DNA from: Lolium rigidum
Lineage: Eukaryota > Streptophyta > Magnoliopsida > Poales > Poaceae
Length of the DNA: 64,000 nucleotides
NCBI RefSeq assembly: GCF_022539505.1
Contig: NC_061508.1
Span: forward strand, 90,747,276-90,811,275
Direction of reading: 5' to 3'
Shown here: positions 1 through 11,580 of the stretch, in pieces
Layout: every line of letters begins with the position of its first letter
How positions within the stretch are numbered: the first letter of the stretch is position 1
The notes under the pieces: model-generated
Database searches by the model: none
What the model was told of the DNA's origin: nothing
What the model saw: only the letters and a program-made list of their open reading frames with translations
Made by a program: the position numbers and the translations under genes

Positions 1-447
1 CTTTGGCCCGCTGTCACCCTGTCGGTCTTTAAGTCGCGGGTGCAGTCAGCTCGCCAAAGGATTACTCTTCGCCACTCCCAACTCCCGCTGAGAGCCGACA
101 TTGCCGAGAAGTGCCGACGGCTCAATGAGAAGAAGGCTGCTCTGGATGCCAAGACGGATACTTCTGCCACCCGCACCGAACTCGAGACCTTGCACAAGGA
201 GCTGGAGGACCTTGAAGAGAGGGTAAGGGTGACCAAACGGCTCATCCAAGACAAGGAGGCCCTTGTTGCCCGCTCTGAAGAAGAAGCAAAAGGTCTCACA
301 GCCGATCTGAAGACCGATCCGGCTGAAATCCGTTCCCCGAGCAACCGGCTGGTGACGGGCAAAGACGCGGATGACGAGGCTGAGATCGGCGAGGCGGAAC
401 GCATCCGTGTTGATGCCATCATCGCCCTCGGTGTGTTTCTTCAGTAG
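1..447 (+). pseudogene. Coiled-coil ORF fragment, probably retrotransposon gag region
   Basis: The frame is open from the window edge to a stop at 447, so the protein is cut on its left. The central part, roughly nucleotides 90-310, is rich in Leu, Glu, Lys and Arg with heptad spacing (for example ELETLHKELEDLEERV), which predicts a coiled coil. The C-terminus is acidic. No enzyme motif is visible. Such coiled-coil segments occur in gag-like proteins of grass gypsy elements, and the surroundings are all retroelement DNA, so I read it as a TE relic. The family is not identified, and a captured host fragment cannot be excluded. Confidence 0.4.
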
Positions 448-793
448 GGCCTTCATAGACAGATGATTTTGCTTCTCAGTAGGGCCTTGATGTGTTAATC
501 GATACGTTTGCAACGTTTTGCTTCTCTCCTTTTTCGTTTTTTTTTTACTGGCCGACTTTCCACCGGCTATCATTTACCATCTGTCTGGTGTGGTGACCAC
601 ATGCCTCCCTCGAGCCGAATCTGTCTGGTAACTACAGATATCGGCTTTGCGTTACGCCGAGGCGCTGTACTCGCACGTCAGCTCCGTTGGGATTCGTGTA
701 GCCGACGTGGTCGCTGTTCGTTAGATCGCCGTTGGATTCAAGCAAACCGTGTGGTGAACATACTCTTAGCCGGCTCGCTGGGTCAAAGCCCTC
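448..793. other. No gene recognised; TE-derived spacer
   Basis: Contains a short T-rich tract near 530-550 and GC-rich sequence with no supported reading frame. It probably belongs to the flanking retroelement remnants. Confidence 0.3.
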
Positions 794-1369
794 TTATGAA
801 GGTATCGTACTTCCCCTCGTGTAAATCTGGAGCACTAGGCTCCGTCGGGAGGACGAGCAATGCGTTCGCATCAGCCCGAAGTCTCGCCATCGGCTTTCCT
901 GCGCTGGTAGACGGGACCGGGAGGGCAACTCTCCTTGATGAGTCCCGAGAGCTGGTCCCGACGGCGAGTACCGGTGGCTCATGATCTCTCGGATCACGCG
1001 CGGAGCGACACGCTCCAACACGTTGACCAAGTTCTCGCAGTGGCGGTGTAGCGAGTGAGCCACCGGGTAGTTGATCTCCTCGCCGCGCACCCCGGTGCGT
1101 TCCTCCGACGGGGTAGAGAGGTCTATCCCATCGAGCGCACCTTGCGGTGAGAATCCCTTCCATCCGATGCCATGGGTACGGGTTCTTCGAAAAGAGCCGA
1201 TGAGGTCGGCTTCGAGGGTGGCCTTGATCTCGTTGTACCGCTTCTTGAGCTCGTCGGGCGGATCCTCGTAGGTGACTCGGCGTGCCGTCCGCCATCTCGG
1301 ATGTAGATGGCGATGTGGTTGATGTAGACGATTGTCCCACCGGGCGTGCCGGAATGTGTTGACCGCCAA
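794..1369 (-). pseudogene. Gypsy-type gag leader ORF, partial
   Basis: A 191-codon minus-strand frame starts just inside the 3' edge of a minus-strand LTR. The nucleotide stretch at its start (cggcacgcccggtgggac on the minus strand, near 1334-1351) resembles the leader found right after the LTR of several grass gypsy elements. The protein is basic and includes NYPVAHSLHRHCENLVNVLE and REIMSHRYSP, with no zinc knuckle or enzyme domain. It is cut on its far side near 790. Context supports a gag N-terminus; the exact family is not proven. Confidence 0.45.
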
Positions 1370-2530
1370 AACCCACCGGCGGGCAGCGGCCTTGTCAACA
1401 CCGTAGAGCCGGGAAGAGCCTAGAGCTGCGGCTGGCCGAGACCCCTCCGAGCGACGGCCCGCAATGCTCTTCTGGTCACACGCGGCGTTGCGAGGTGCAA
1501 GGGCGTGCCACCTGACCTATACCTGGTCGGAAGGTGATGGGGATGCCTCGCTTAGTTTCTGCGCAGGGCATACATGTAAACATTAAATACGAGCCTCGAT
1601 CGGCTCTCAGGTTATCCCGTGAATCGGCTCAAAGAGCCGATCCACCCATGATTCGTACGGGGTGTACGAATACTTGGTGGTCCTGCTTGATCAAGATAGA
1701 GCTAATGAGATCTACGACGATTTAGGGTTTTCACCGCATAATCGGATCATCCTACTCCAGGTTGGGCCTCGCGGCCACGCACGGTGCTCGTAAGCCGATC
1801 CTAAACAAGGCCAAAAAACCAACATGAAGTTGATCCTCGGAACATCCCGTTTAGGACTTGCGAACGCCACCCTACGTGCCACCGGATCCTCCCCCCCTTT
1901 GTAAGGCCTAACTCTTGCAGATATTAAACTAATCCTTGTAGAACAAGGAGCAATCGTAACGGATCAGATCTACTAAATAATGATCAAGCGGGTGCCCCCC
2001 CACACCTGAGATAGGCGTGAGGGCGGCTAGATATGCAAGGGTTGCACTACGTAAGCATGCTTAAACGAAGAACAATGCTAACCCTAACACATCTAATGAT
2101 AACTACGTTGCCCGCCATCAAAAGCGCTTCAGTACGAGCAACGCATGAACAACGTGGGGCTTGTGCTGCCTAGATCGCAAGATGCGATCTAGGCAGCATG
2201 TCGCTACCCGATAGAAACCCTCGAGACGAAGGAGTTGGCGATGCGCCGAGATTGGTTTGTTTTGGGGTTGAACGTGAGTTGTTGTTTATTCCATAAACCC
2301 TAGGTACATATTTATAGTCCAGGGGACTTTCTAATGAGGGCGTGCACTAAACCGTGCACGAGTAAGTTTCTAATCTAAACTAAGATACGATCTAATATGT
2401 TACAGATACACGGGCAATTAAGCCCAACTTGGTATAAAAGGCCGATCCACGTATCCCTTATACATATATATATCTTCAGACCATCTTGATCGCGGCCCAC
2501 CTCTGACTTGGTCAAATTCTGGTGATAACA
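1357..2530 (-). repeat. LTR, gypsy type (5' TG end at 2530)
   Basis: On the minus strand this begins TGTTATCACCAGAATTTG at 2530. The same start recurs at 18392, where the neighbouring sequence differs, so the boundary is supported by two independent junctions. The lower end is a CA placed near 1357, just before the gag leader, and is uncertain by some tens of bases. No second LTR or target duplication is visible. The order LTR then gag leader suggests a 5' LTR of a truncated minus-strand element. It resembles Sabrina-like LTRs, but I give no firm family name. Confidence 0.6.
2164..2198. repeat. Perfect 16-bp inverted repeat, 3-nt loop
   Basis: tgctgcctagatcgca at 2164-2179 is followed by aga and its exact reverse complement at 2183-2198. 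It lies in the middle of the LTR and would form a strong stem in the transcript. Confidence 0.9.
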
Positions 2531-3014
2531 GAAGTCTGTCCGACGACGAGTCCCAACTCTTGGAGTTATTTCCCCAACCTTCAGCTTCGGGCTCCGTCTT
2601 TCCTGCATTGTTAGAACGATCTATATCCCAATTGCTAGGCAGTGTTGCCTTGGGAGTCCTTTCAATTTGATTATTGTAGATTAGATTGTGGAAAGGATGG
2701 TGAATGCCTGAAGAAGATGTCCTTGGAGCTAGATAATGGCGGGGAAGTCCTCCTCCGGTCCTAATCCGTGCGCTCTTCTTGGCGTTGAGCGAGTTTGTCA
2801 CCACTTCGACGCTTGCAATGGTGGTGCGTGGATGCTCTTGCGGAACTTCTTTGACTTCCTCTTCATCCTCCTTTGCTTCTTCCTTGACGCTCTTGTCCTC
2901 TTCTTTCCACTCACGATCCTGATTATCTTCATCCGGAAGCTTCTTGCCCTTGTTCTTGGAGACCATGGTGCCTCTAAACTGAAAACAGATCCTGGCAGAA
3001 ACAGCTCGAAACAA
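2531..3014 (-). pseudogene. Third ORF downstream of Athila-type integrase
   Basis: This minus-strand frame lies about 290 bp downstream of the integrase stop and runs in the same direction. It starts MVSKNKGKKLPDED at about 2966 (or M at 3014) and is highly charged over its first half, with many Glu and Lys residues. It has no recognised domain and no obvious membrane segment in the part that remains. An LTR inserted at 2530 cuts it, so its C-terminus is lost. Athila-clade elements commonly carry an extra, sometimes envelope-like, ORF in this position; that is a positional argument only. Confidence 0.45.
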
Positions 3015-3304
3015 AACACGTCGAGAAAACGATATACGGACCTCCAGGAGTCCGGGTGATTTTATAGTAAAAATTTTCAGAACAAACGGAAAGTACCAGA
3101 TCGAACCAGAGTCGGAAAGGGGCGACGAGGCGGCCAGACCACAGGGCGGCGCGGGCCCAGGCTAGGCCGCGCCGGCCTGTGGTTTCGCCCCCTCGTGCGT
3201 CTTTTCCACTCCGTTTCGAACTCGTAATTTTTCATATTTTCCAAAAACAACAAAAATAATGTTTGGAAAGTAAATCGCGAATTTTTCGTTACCAGTACTG
3301 TTAC

Positions 3305-6091
3305 CTATTCAAAGTCGAGTTCTGGCGGACTGTCAATTTGTCCCTTGATGAAAGCTTCCGGTGTTTCCACTCGAATAATATCAACATCAACATTATAAGA
3401 ATCACCTGAGATATAATGCTTGAGTCTTTGTCCATTCACCACTTGCGTGGCATTACCTTGGAGAGAGCTAATTTTAATTGCTCCCGAACGATACACCTCC
3501 TCAACAACATATGGTCCTTCCCATTTTGAGAGTAATTTCCCTGCAAAGAATCTGAGACGAGACCGATACAATAGGACTTTATCCCCAATATTAAACTCCC
3601 TTTTGATGATCCTTCTATCATGCCATTTTTTAACTTTTTCTTTAAAGAGTTTAGCATTTTCATAAGCTTCACTTCTCCATTCATCTAGAGAACTTAATTG
3701 TAACAACCTCTTATCACCGGCAAGTTTAGGGTCTCTATTTAATTCTCTAACAGCCCGATAAGCTTTGTGTTCTAGTTCTAAAGGTAAATGACAAGCTTTT
3801 CCATAAACCATTTTATAAGGTGACATTCCCATGGGGTTTTTATAAGCAGTTCTATAAGACCATAGTGCGTCTTTCAATTTACTAGCCCAATTCTTTCTAG
3901 ATTTATTAACAGTCTTTCCCAAAATAGATTTAATTTCTCTATTTGATAGTTCTACTTGGCCACTACTTTGAGGGTGATAAGCAGAAGCAATTCTATGATT
4001 AATACCATACTTAGCAAGAGTTTTTCTAAAACCTCAATGAATTAAATGAGAACCTCCATCAGTCATAATATATCTAGGTACTCCAAATCTAGGAAAAATA
4101 ATATCTAAAAGCATTTTTAAAGAGGTCTCACCATCAACACTTTTTGTAGGTATGGCTTCCACCCATTTAGTAACATAATCAACAGCAACAAGTATATGAG
4201 TGTTACCTTTTGAAGAGGGAAACGGTCCCATGAAGTCAAATCCCCAACAATCAAACGGTTCAATAACAAGAGTATAATTCATAGGCATTTCATTGCGTCT
4301 GGAGATATTACCAACCCTTTGACATTCATCACAAGATAAAATGAACTTCCTTGCATCTTTGAAGAGAGTTGGCCAATAAAAACCTGACTGTAGAACCTTT
4401 TGCGCGGTTCTATCTCCGGCGTGATGTCCTCCATAAGCACTGCCATGACATTTACTCAATATCTCTTGTTGTTCATATTCGGGAACACACCTTCGCATAA
4501 TACCATCCACTCCTTCTTTATATAAGTGTGGGTCATCCCGAAATAATGCCTCAAGTCATAAAAGAATTTCCTCCTCTCGCTGAGCTGAAAAGGTTGGAGG
4601 CAAGTACTTGGAAACAATAAAGTTAGCATAATCAGCATACCAAGGACTGTCTCGCGAGCTCACCTTTATTACAGCCAATTGTTCATTTGGAAAACTATCA
4701 TTAACGAGAACAGGATCATAAGCAATATTTTCCAATCTAGACAAATTATCGACAACGGGATTATCGGCACCTTTCCTATCTACAATATGTAAATCAAATT
4801 CTTGCAAAAGAAGTACCCATCTAATAAGCCTCGGCTTAGCATCTTGCTTTGTCATAAGGTATCTAATTGCGGCATGATCGGTATGAATTGTAACTTTTGA
4901 ATCAACAATATAAGATCTAAATTTATCACAAGCAAAGACTACAGACTAACAATTCTTTTTCAGTAGTAGCATAATTTCTTTGAGCAGCATCAAGAGTCTT
5001 GCTAGCATAATGAATAACATTTAATTTTTTATCTACTCGTTGTCCAAGAACAGGCGCCTACAACAAAATCACTAGCATCACACATAATTTCAAAAGGTAA
5101 ATTCCAATCGGGAGGTTCAACTATAGGAGCGAGTTGTTAAGGCTTTCTTTAGAGTTTCAAAAGCTTCCTTACAATCATCATCAAAAACAAAAGGTACATC
5201 TTTTTGAAGAAGATTAGTAAGAGGCTTTGAAATCTTGGAGAAATCTTTAATAAATCTCCTATAAAAACCCAGCATGACCAAGAACACTACGAATACCTTT
5301 AACATCCCTCGGATAGGGCATCCTCTCAATAGCTTCAACTTTAGCTCTATCAACTTCAATACCTCTCTCAGAAATTTTATGTCCCAATACAATTCCTTCA
5401 TTAACCATAAAGTGGCATTTCTCCCAATTAAGAACAAGGTTAGTTTCTTCACATCTCTGCAAAACTTTATCAAGGTTTCGCAAGCAAGTATCAAAAGAAT
5501 TCCCATAAACGGAAAAATCATCCATGAATACCTCTACAATACTTTCACAAAAACCATGAAAAATAGCAGACATGCATCTTTGAAAAGTAGCAGGAGCATT
5601 ACATAAACCAAAAGGCATACGTCTATAAGCATAAGTTCCATAGGGACAAGTAAAGGTGGTTTTCTCTTGATCTTTAGCTTTAACAGAAATTTGTGAAAAT
5701 CCAGAATAACCATCAAGAAAGCAAAAATGAGTATTTTTAGACAATCTTTCTAGCATTTGATCAATAAATGGTAAAGGGTAATGATCTTTCTTAGTAACTT
5801 TATTAACTTTTCGAAAATCAATGCACATTCTATACCCTACAACTACTCTTTGAGGAATGAGCTCATCATTATCATTAGGCACAACAAGTCATACCTCCTT
5901 TCTTGGGAACGCAATGTACAGGACTAACCCATCTACTATCAGCAATAGGATATATAATACCAGCTTCAAGAAGTCGTAATACCTCATTCCTTACCACTTC
6001 CTTCATCTTAGGAATTAGACGACGCTGAGGTTCAACAACAGAGCTTCGCATCATCTTCCATATTAATGGCGTGTTGGCATATAGAGGAGAA
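3305..6091 (-). pseudogene. Athila-clade Ty3/gypsy pol (RT, RNase H, integrase), broken
   Basis: Read from 6091 down, this encodes reverse transcriptase with the catalytic FMDDF motif (near 5520), RNase H (around 4560-5250), an HHCC zinc region with CDECQ, the integrase core with DFMGPF and MTDGGSH, and an integrase C-terminus with [20 protein letters not shown] and KWHDRRI. The ALWSYRTA and GKACHLP wording is typical of the Athila clade. The frame is broken several times: frameshifts near 5880, 5260, 5110 and 4560, and a stop after SHLIH near 4034. The 5' part is lost in the 100-N gap. It is a dead copy. Confidence 0.9.
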
Positions 6092-6191
6092 NNNNNNNNN
6101 NNNNNNNNNNNNNNNNNNNNNNNNNNNNNNNNNNNNNNNNNNNNNNNNNNNNNNNNNNNNNNNNNNNNNNNNNNNNNNNNNNNNNNNNNNN
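6092..6191. other. Assembly gap, 100 N
   Basis: Exactly 100 unresolved bases, the usual length of an artificial scaffold spacer. Sequences on the two sides are unrelated: Athila pol on the left, CACTA-like repeats on the right. Confidence 0.98.
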
Positions 6192-6440
6192 CATCTCCGT
6201 GGAACGCATACGCCTAAATTAACAACATTATCCTCCAGTCTGCCGACGGTCGAAAAGAGAGCACCGTGTGTGACAGACCAACCCATCACACACAATTTCA
6301 CGCAGTGAACCGTGTGCGACATTGGACCCCATCGCACACGGTTTCGTAAACTGTGTGCTTTGTTCTGGCGTATCGCCTACCCTCGCCTTGTGACAGTTAG
6401 GTTTACTGTGTGCGGCGGGCCATTTCAGCAGTGTGAGAAG
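6192..6440. mobile_element. CACTA-like subterminal repeat region
   Basis: Several copies of a short motif around cgtgtgcgac and its complement occur here, including an inverted pair accgtgtgcga (6309-6319) and tcgcacacggt (6332-6342). Dense short direct and inverted motifs of this kind are typical of CACTA transposon ends. No CACTA terminus is seen, so this is tentative. Confidence 0.4.
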
Positions 6441-6726
6441 GCCCGATCTGTACTAGTGCATGTCCAAGGTATAACTAGGAATCCTGCGGGCCAGGCTGAA
6501 GAAAGCCCAATGCTCAAAATTGGCTTGGCTCAGCCAAAAAGCCAAAAGGCTGGGCCTCTTTTTTATTCTACGTTTTCAAACTACCCAGGCTTGGGTTGGT
6601 CAAACCATTGGGCTAACATATTTAGGCCCAGACCTAGAAATTTTGGACTAGGCCTCGAGCCGAGCTGCCCGTGCATAGGTAAAGTCTGAGGAAAAAACAA
6701 TGTCCAGTATGTCCCTGTAGGGTAGT

Positions 6727-6730
<4 letters not shown>
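6441..6730. other. Non-coding repeat-like sequence, no gene
   Basis: Contains repeated ggcccag/gggccag and ggcttgg words and no supported reading frame. Probably old TE DNA. Confidence 0.3.

Positions 6731-6778
<48 letters not shown>
6731..6778. repeat. (GA)n microsatellite
   Basis: About 24 uninterrupted GA units, immediately upstream of the LINE fragment. Confidence 0.98.
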
Positions 6779-6781
<3 letters not shown>

Positions 6782-6785
6782 TCCA

Positions 6786-7242
6786 AGGTACTGGCGAGAT
6801 CGGGCACGGGGGGTGCTCTGGCGGCAGTGTGTCGGAATTCTGACGGTATATTCCTGGGGGGCTTCGGCATTGACGGTGGTGGGGGGTTTAAGCCCGGCCA
6901 CCCTAGAAGCAATGGCGTGCCGTGAGGGTTTATCTTTGGCCCAGGATCTGGGATTACAAAGGATCTGCATTGCTTCTGATTGTCAGGATGTCATCACCAA
7001 CATCCATCGCCCATATCAAGGGGAGTACAGTATGATTATTGCATAGATTAAGGAGACGGCTTCATCCTTCGCGACAACGGTCTTCATACATGAAGGAAGG
7101 AACTGCAATGGGGAGCCTCACCGCCTTGCTTCGTAGTAGTGTTAGTTTGGAAGCTGGTCGCCGCTTGTGGCTCCTGCACTCGCCCGACGGGCTTTGTATC
7201 CCTCAAAACCTTTTAGCTAATCAATAAAGAGTGGGGAATTCT

Positions 7243-7245
<3 letters not shown>
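6786..7245 (+). pseudogene. LINE-type RNase H domain fragment
   Basis: Pieces of a plant RNase H-like domain (the RVT_3 type found at the C-terminus of LINE-related reverse transcriptases) can be read in shifting frames: GGALAAVCRNSDGIFLGG, then TLEAMACREGLSLAQDLGL, then SDCQDVITNI, then FIHEGRNCNGEPHRLAS. The conserved EA..REGL and SDC blocks are clear. It has at least two frame breaks, no upstream RT, and ends just before a second GA tract. It is a 5'-truncated dead copy. Confidence 0.75.

Positions 7246-7315
<70 letters not shown>
7246..7315. repeat. (GA)n microsatellite
   Basis: About 35 uninterrupted AG units directly abutting the 3' end of the LINE fragment. Confidence 0.98.
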
Positions 7316-7316
<1 letters not shown>

Positions 7317-8725
7317 CAACGTGGTTGAGCATACAGTTTACCCCTTGTCTTGACAACTAGACCAATATCACTTTTGAAGTTAACATGGGCATAGATAAAA
7401 GATGTTGTAATCTCTAATACGAAACGAAGCAACATGGACCTAGCTGCCAGCGTCCCCAGACAAGGCCGTGAGAGGACACGACAATCGATAGTGATCTCAT
7501 AGGTAATTGACATGACTTTCCGGTCGCGCTCAACAGAGAGTCAAGCCCCATCGAGTAGAGGCATGTGGGTGTCCATCTCCCGTGTTGCCCTCCCACGTGG
7601 CGGCGGGGAAAACCCTAAATCGTGATGTCTCCGCCCCCTCCTCTCGTACTCCCCCTCTGCTCCACCTCCCCCTCCCTCGCCGCTTCCAGGGGCGTGGTCG
7701 GGCGAAGCCCGGTCGAGGCTAATCATGGCGAAGACTCTTTGTCCTCTCGCTCGTGGGAAGCAGACACGGGTCTCCTCATTGGGCCAGGGTTTGACCCTTT
7801 CGTCGGGGGTCTTGGTGCTGACGCTTGGGCTCGGCCAGTAGTGGCGACGCAACGGGCGGCAAGGTGGTGGTAGGCGCCTGGATCTTCGGGCGGCTTCCTC
7901 TGCAGGATGGCAGAGGTGATGGCGTTGTGGTGGTGGTGGCTCGCTCCTGATGGCGGACCGGTGATGACGTTCGTATGTTCCTGTTCGAGAAGGCGGGACG
8001 GTGCGGGCTTGGCTAGGCTGCTCGGAGGTCAACGGTGTGGCTTCTGTAGGCCGAATCTAGGCTAGGTAGGCCAGGATCTACTAGCGGATGCAACCACGGA
8101 GCGGTGGCATGTGTATCCTATGCCTTTTGATGTGCAGGCTGGTGGGTGGCAAGAACGGCGGTGTGAGGCATTGACTGCCGGGCGGCCAATGGTCAGCCAC
8201 GGGGTCGATGGTTATGTGTGGTCGTAGGTAGGTGTGTGGAGGTGGTCTTCGGTGAGCTGGAGGTGGCGGGAGCAGCGCGCTTACAGGTCGAATCTTGTGG
8301 GCCTAGGCTCCGTAGCCTCGAGGCCTCTTTCTTGCTTATCACCCTGCTGCTACCGTACCTTGCCCATCCTTACCGGCACGTCTAGCGCCGGTGCGGCGAC
8401 ACCTGTGGGTGTCGCCATTCCTACCTTTATGGCACCCGGTGACCCATCTCTACTCCCCTATGAGTAGGGGGAGCCCTAGGATCAATTCGCTGGTTCGGAC
8501 AGCAATGTCGTGTCGATGTTGCATTCATTCTTAAAAGTGTTGCTTGATACTCCATGACCTGTGGTGCTTATAGTGTGGTGGGACAACTTCGGAGGGTGCA
8601 TCGGCTACGGGTCTCCATATTCCATTGCTTTTTTGTTTGGCATGTCTAAGTTGTCGTCCTAACAATTTTTTCCCGAAAAATTGTATGGTGTTGTTGCTTT
8701 ATTTATTTATTTATTTATAAAATAG
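7316..8725. other. GC-rich non-coding stretch, possibly LINE UTR
   Basis: No reading frame shows a known domain. The segment is G/T-rich on the plus strand and ends in a tttatttattta run near 8697-8718, as plant LINE 3' ends often do. I see no RT motif and leave its nature open. Confidence 0.25.
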
Positions 8726-10227
8726 GAGGAAAAACTATTTCCCTATTACCGGAATGGCATCATGTACACTGTCACAATTTTAACTGCTCAATAACCAGTT
8801 TGATCTCAAGGTAAAAAATAACCAGTTACATCAAATTATACAGTCAAAACATCCAAATCACTCTTATGACCCTAGTTAAATCCTAGGGCTTTTAAAGTCA
8901 CCTATAAGATACACACGAAATACATGCAGGATCATCATTAGAATCATCATACTTGCTGACCATCGATGAACAAGGAGTCACGCTCAACGTCGATTTGTCG
9001 GCGTAGGTCCCTCTACCCTGTTTGGCTATGCATCGCGACGACACCTCGTGGATAATGCGGCACATAGAAAATACGGAGTAGTATAATTAGCATACACGCG
9101 TAGTCTATTGGATGTTTACTTGTTTCAAAATTGCTGACGTCTCCATCGTTTTTCCTGTTGCTCGCCATTAGTTAATCAGCCTTTTCAACACGATCACAAG
9201 AGTCGGGCTTCCATTATGATAATGTAGAATTGTACATACTCGTCTATCCAGTGTCCATGTGTAAACCAGAAAATATGTAAATAGGTTTGGTTGCAGCCTG
9301 CATCGAACAATCCTTTTTTTTTTTTTTGAAACTCACAGCGAACAATCCTGTGTCCTAGACTCCTAGGGCAACTCTCGATTTTTCCTGACACTCCCTGGCG
9401 CCAAGACCTGCCCCATGCGGCCACGCCTCTTGTCACGTTTAAGGATTTCAATATTTTAGATAATAGGCAATATTGTTTTTCTATCAACAATATCGTATCG
9501 TAGGATTATATCGTAGTATCACGATATTATGAGATTTATACTTTTCAAAATATAATCAGTTTATATGTTAAATAAAATAGTTACCTATCATATATTTCTG
9601 GAAAAAAACATAGTACAATGTCATATTATTCTCGTAAGAGAGTGGTATATCATACTCTAGACTTGGAGCATGCAACCTAACACCACATGAGCGAAGAGCG
9701 ATACGGATGCGGCAAACAGTATGTTTATTCTACAATGGAAACCAATGAAGCGATTACTTGCTTATAAAGCTCGCTGATGTCAGCAGGTTAACTAATTTTT
9801 TGATTAGTTTTCACTTATGTGTGGTACCACGAAACTCCTCGAAGTGACGGCTGAAGCAACACCTCACGCCGCAAAGCACACCACCACACATCCAGCAGGA
9901 CTTGTCGTCCCCAACCTAAGGTTTCCGTCCCGGCTTCCTTGCCCTTTCATTGCCCATGAGCTCACAAAGATGGCCACGGGAGAGCTCCCGCCTGCTTAGC
10001 CAACACAGTGACCAGAGCCCACCAACCGCAGAGCTAGGGACCAATGTCGTGCAGGTCGAGATCCACTGCCACGCCCAAGCATCACCGACCCCAGATCGAA
10101 GCCTCAATCTTGACAACCTCCGTCGTCACGCGGTAGAGCTCAACGCAAGCACCAACAGCCAAGCCGCGTGCCCAACAGAGCCTTGGCCACCAGGTCTTGC
10201 ATCCCACGCCCGCCCGGAGGAGAACGG
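8726..10227. other. Intergenic, no gene recognised
   Basis: AT-rich to about 9800 (including a T13 run near 9308), then a GC-richer part to 10227 with only short, unconvincing frames. Confidence 0.4.
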
Positions 10228-10611
10228 TGTTATAAAAGCGACAAGCAAATAACGAAGAACGATAAAGGTAAACGCAACGGAGACACAAGATTTCATGGAA
10301 AACCCCTTCCAACACAGAAGGGGAAAAAACCACGGGCGCCAGCCAGCAAAACTTCACTATATCGGGGAGTGTTTACAAACGGCGTGGGTTATCTTAGAAT
10401 CTGATAAACCCTAGCCGGCGGCTTACAAGATGTATATATAGGCGGTGCCAACGATCCGTACCGTACCGCGGGGGCTGCCTCCCCCCGCACCCCCCTTCGC
10501 AGGCGTCCCTGCAGGGCACGACGTATGAGCCAAGCCTCCGGCGACGGGTCTCGCTCCGCTCGTCAGAAGTTAGCCTCCCTTTAGTATATGAATTTGGATC
10601 ACAATACAACA
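10228..10611 (-). repeat. Copia 3' LTR, 384 bp
   Basis: On the minus strand it starts TGTTGTATTGTGATCC at 10611 and ends in ca at 10228. Just upstream lies ctcaaggtggagtt, a good polypurine tract, and upstream of that the copia RNase H. A TATA-like tatatata is at 10431-10438. The possible target duplication aacgg at 10223-10227 has no visible partner. Confidence 0.75.
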
Positions 10612-10708
10612 AACTCCACCTTGAGATAAATTCCATCTTGTAGCATGAACTTCGACAATCTCCTGAACAACAAAGAAAAATACTTGCTGGCGCCAACAGC
10701 CACTTGGG

Positions 10709-11580
10709 CTAAACAGTTATATCAACCAAGCTCGAGCAAAGCTCAAACTTGGAAACATGAACTGGCTTTGTCATCATATCAACAGGATTATCATGAGTAC
10801 TTATCTTGCATACCTTCAGTTTACCTTGAGCAACAATGTCACGAACATAATGGTACTTGATATCAATGTGCTTTGTCCTCTCATGAAACATTTGATCTTT
10901 AGTAAGGTATATTGCACTTTGACTGTCAGAAAACAAGTTAATACAAGAATCATCTCCACAAAGCTCAGCATACAAACCTTTCAATCAAACAGACTCTTTG
11001 CAAGCTTCATTAATTGCTATATATTCTGCTCCGGTCGTAGATTGGGCAACAACAGGTTGTAACGTTGCCTTCCAACTCACAGCACATCCACCAACAGTGA
11101 ACACATAACCTGTCAGGATCTTCTCTTATCCGAATCGGCAGCAAAATCTGAATCCACATAGCCTACGAGTCCCTCACCGGTCTTGCCAAACTTCAAGCAA
11201 ACTTTGGATGTGCCACGAAGGTACCTGAAAATCCACTGAACATCTTTCCAATGTTCTTTACCAGGATCAGCCATGTATCGACTGACCAAACTCATAGCAT
11301 ATGATAAATCAGGATGAGAACAAACCATGGCATACATCAAGGAACCAACAACACTAGAATATGGAACTCGTGACATGTACTCAATATCTTCATCAGTACT
11401 AGGACATTGTAATGCTGACAATTTGAAGTGAGAAGCAATTGGTGTACTAACAGACTTTGCATCATGCATATTAAAACGATGAAGAACTTTCTGAATGTAA
11501 TTTTGCTGACTAAGAAATAACACACTAGATTTTTTATCTCTTGTAATTTCCATACCTAGTATTTTCTTAGTAGCACTCAT
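10709..11580 (-). pseudogene. Ty1/copia pol C-terminus (RT end and RNase H), broken
   Basis: From 11580 down, it reads KKILGMEITRDKK, PYSSVVGSLMYAMVCSHPDL, GYVDSDFAADSDKRRS, then, after a frame break near 11110, LFSDSQSAIYLTKDQMFHERTKHIDIKYHYVRD and THDNPVDMMTKP. These are the standard copia thumb and RNase H blocks. The upstream part is missing because an Athila-type LTR lies at 11581. It is in the same orientation as its 3' LTR at 10228-10611. Confidence 0.9.

Noticed and set aside
2736..3059. Hydrophobic plus-strand frame (107 codons) that looks like a membrane protein
   Set aside because: Antisense of the Lys/Glu-rich third ORF of the Athila-type element; Lys/Glu codons read backwards give Phe/Leu.
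6731..7315. Regularly spaced repeats that might suggest a CRISPR-like array
   Set aside because: They are two simple GA microsatellites around a LINE fragment in a plant genome.
9817..10252. Plus-strand frames with Pro/His-rich products
   Set aside because: Short, overlapping in different phases, no domain and no gene context.
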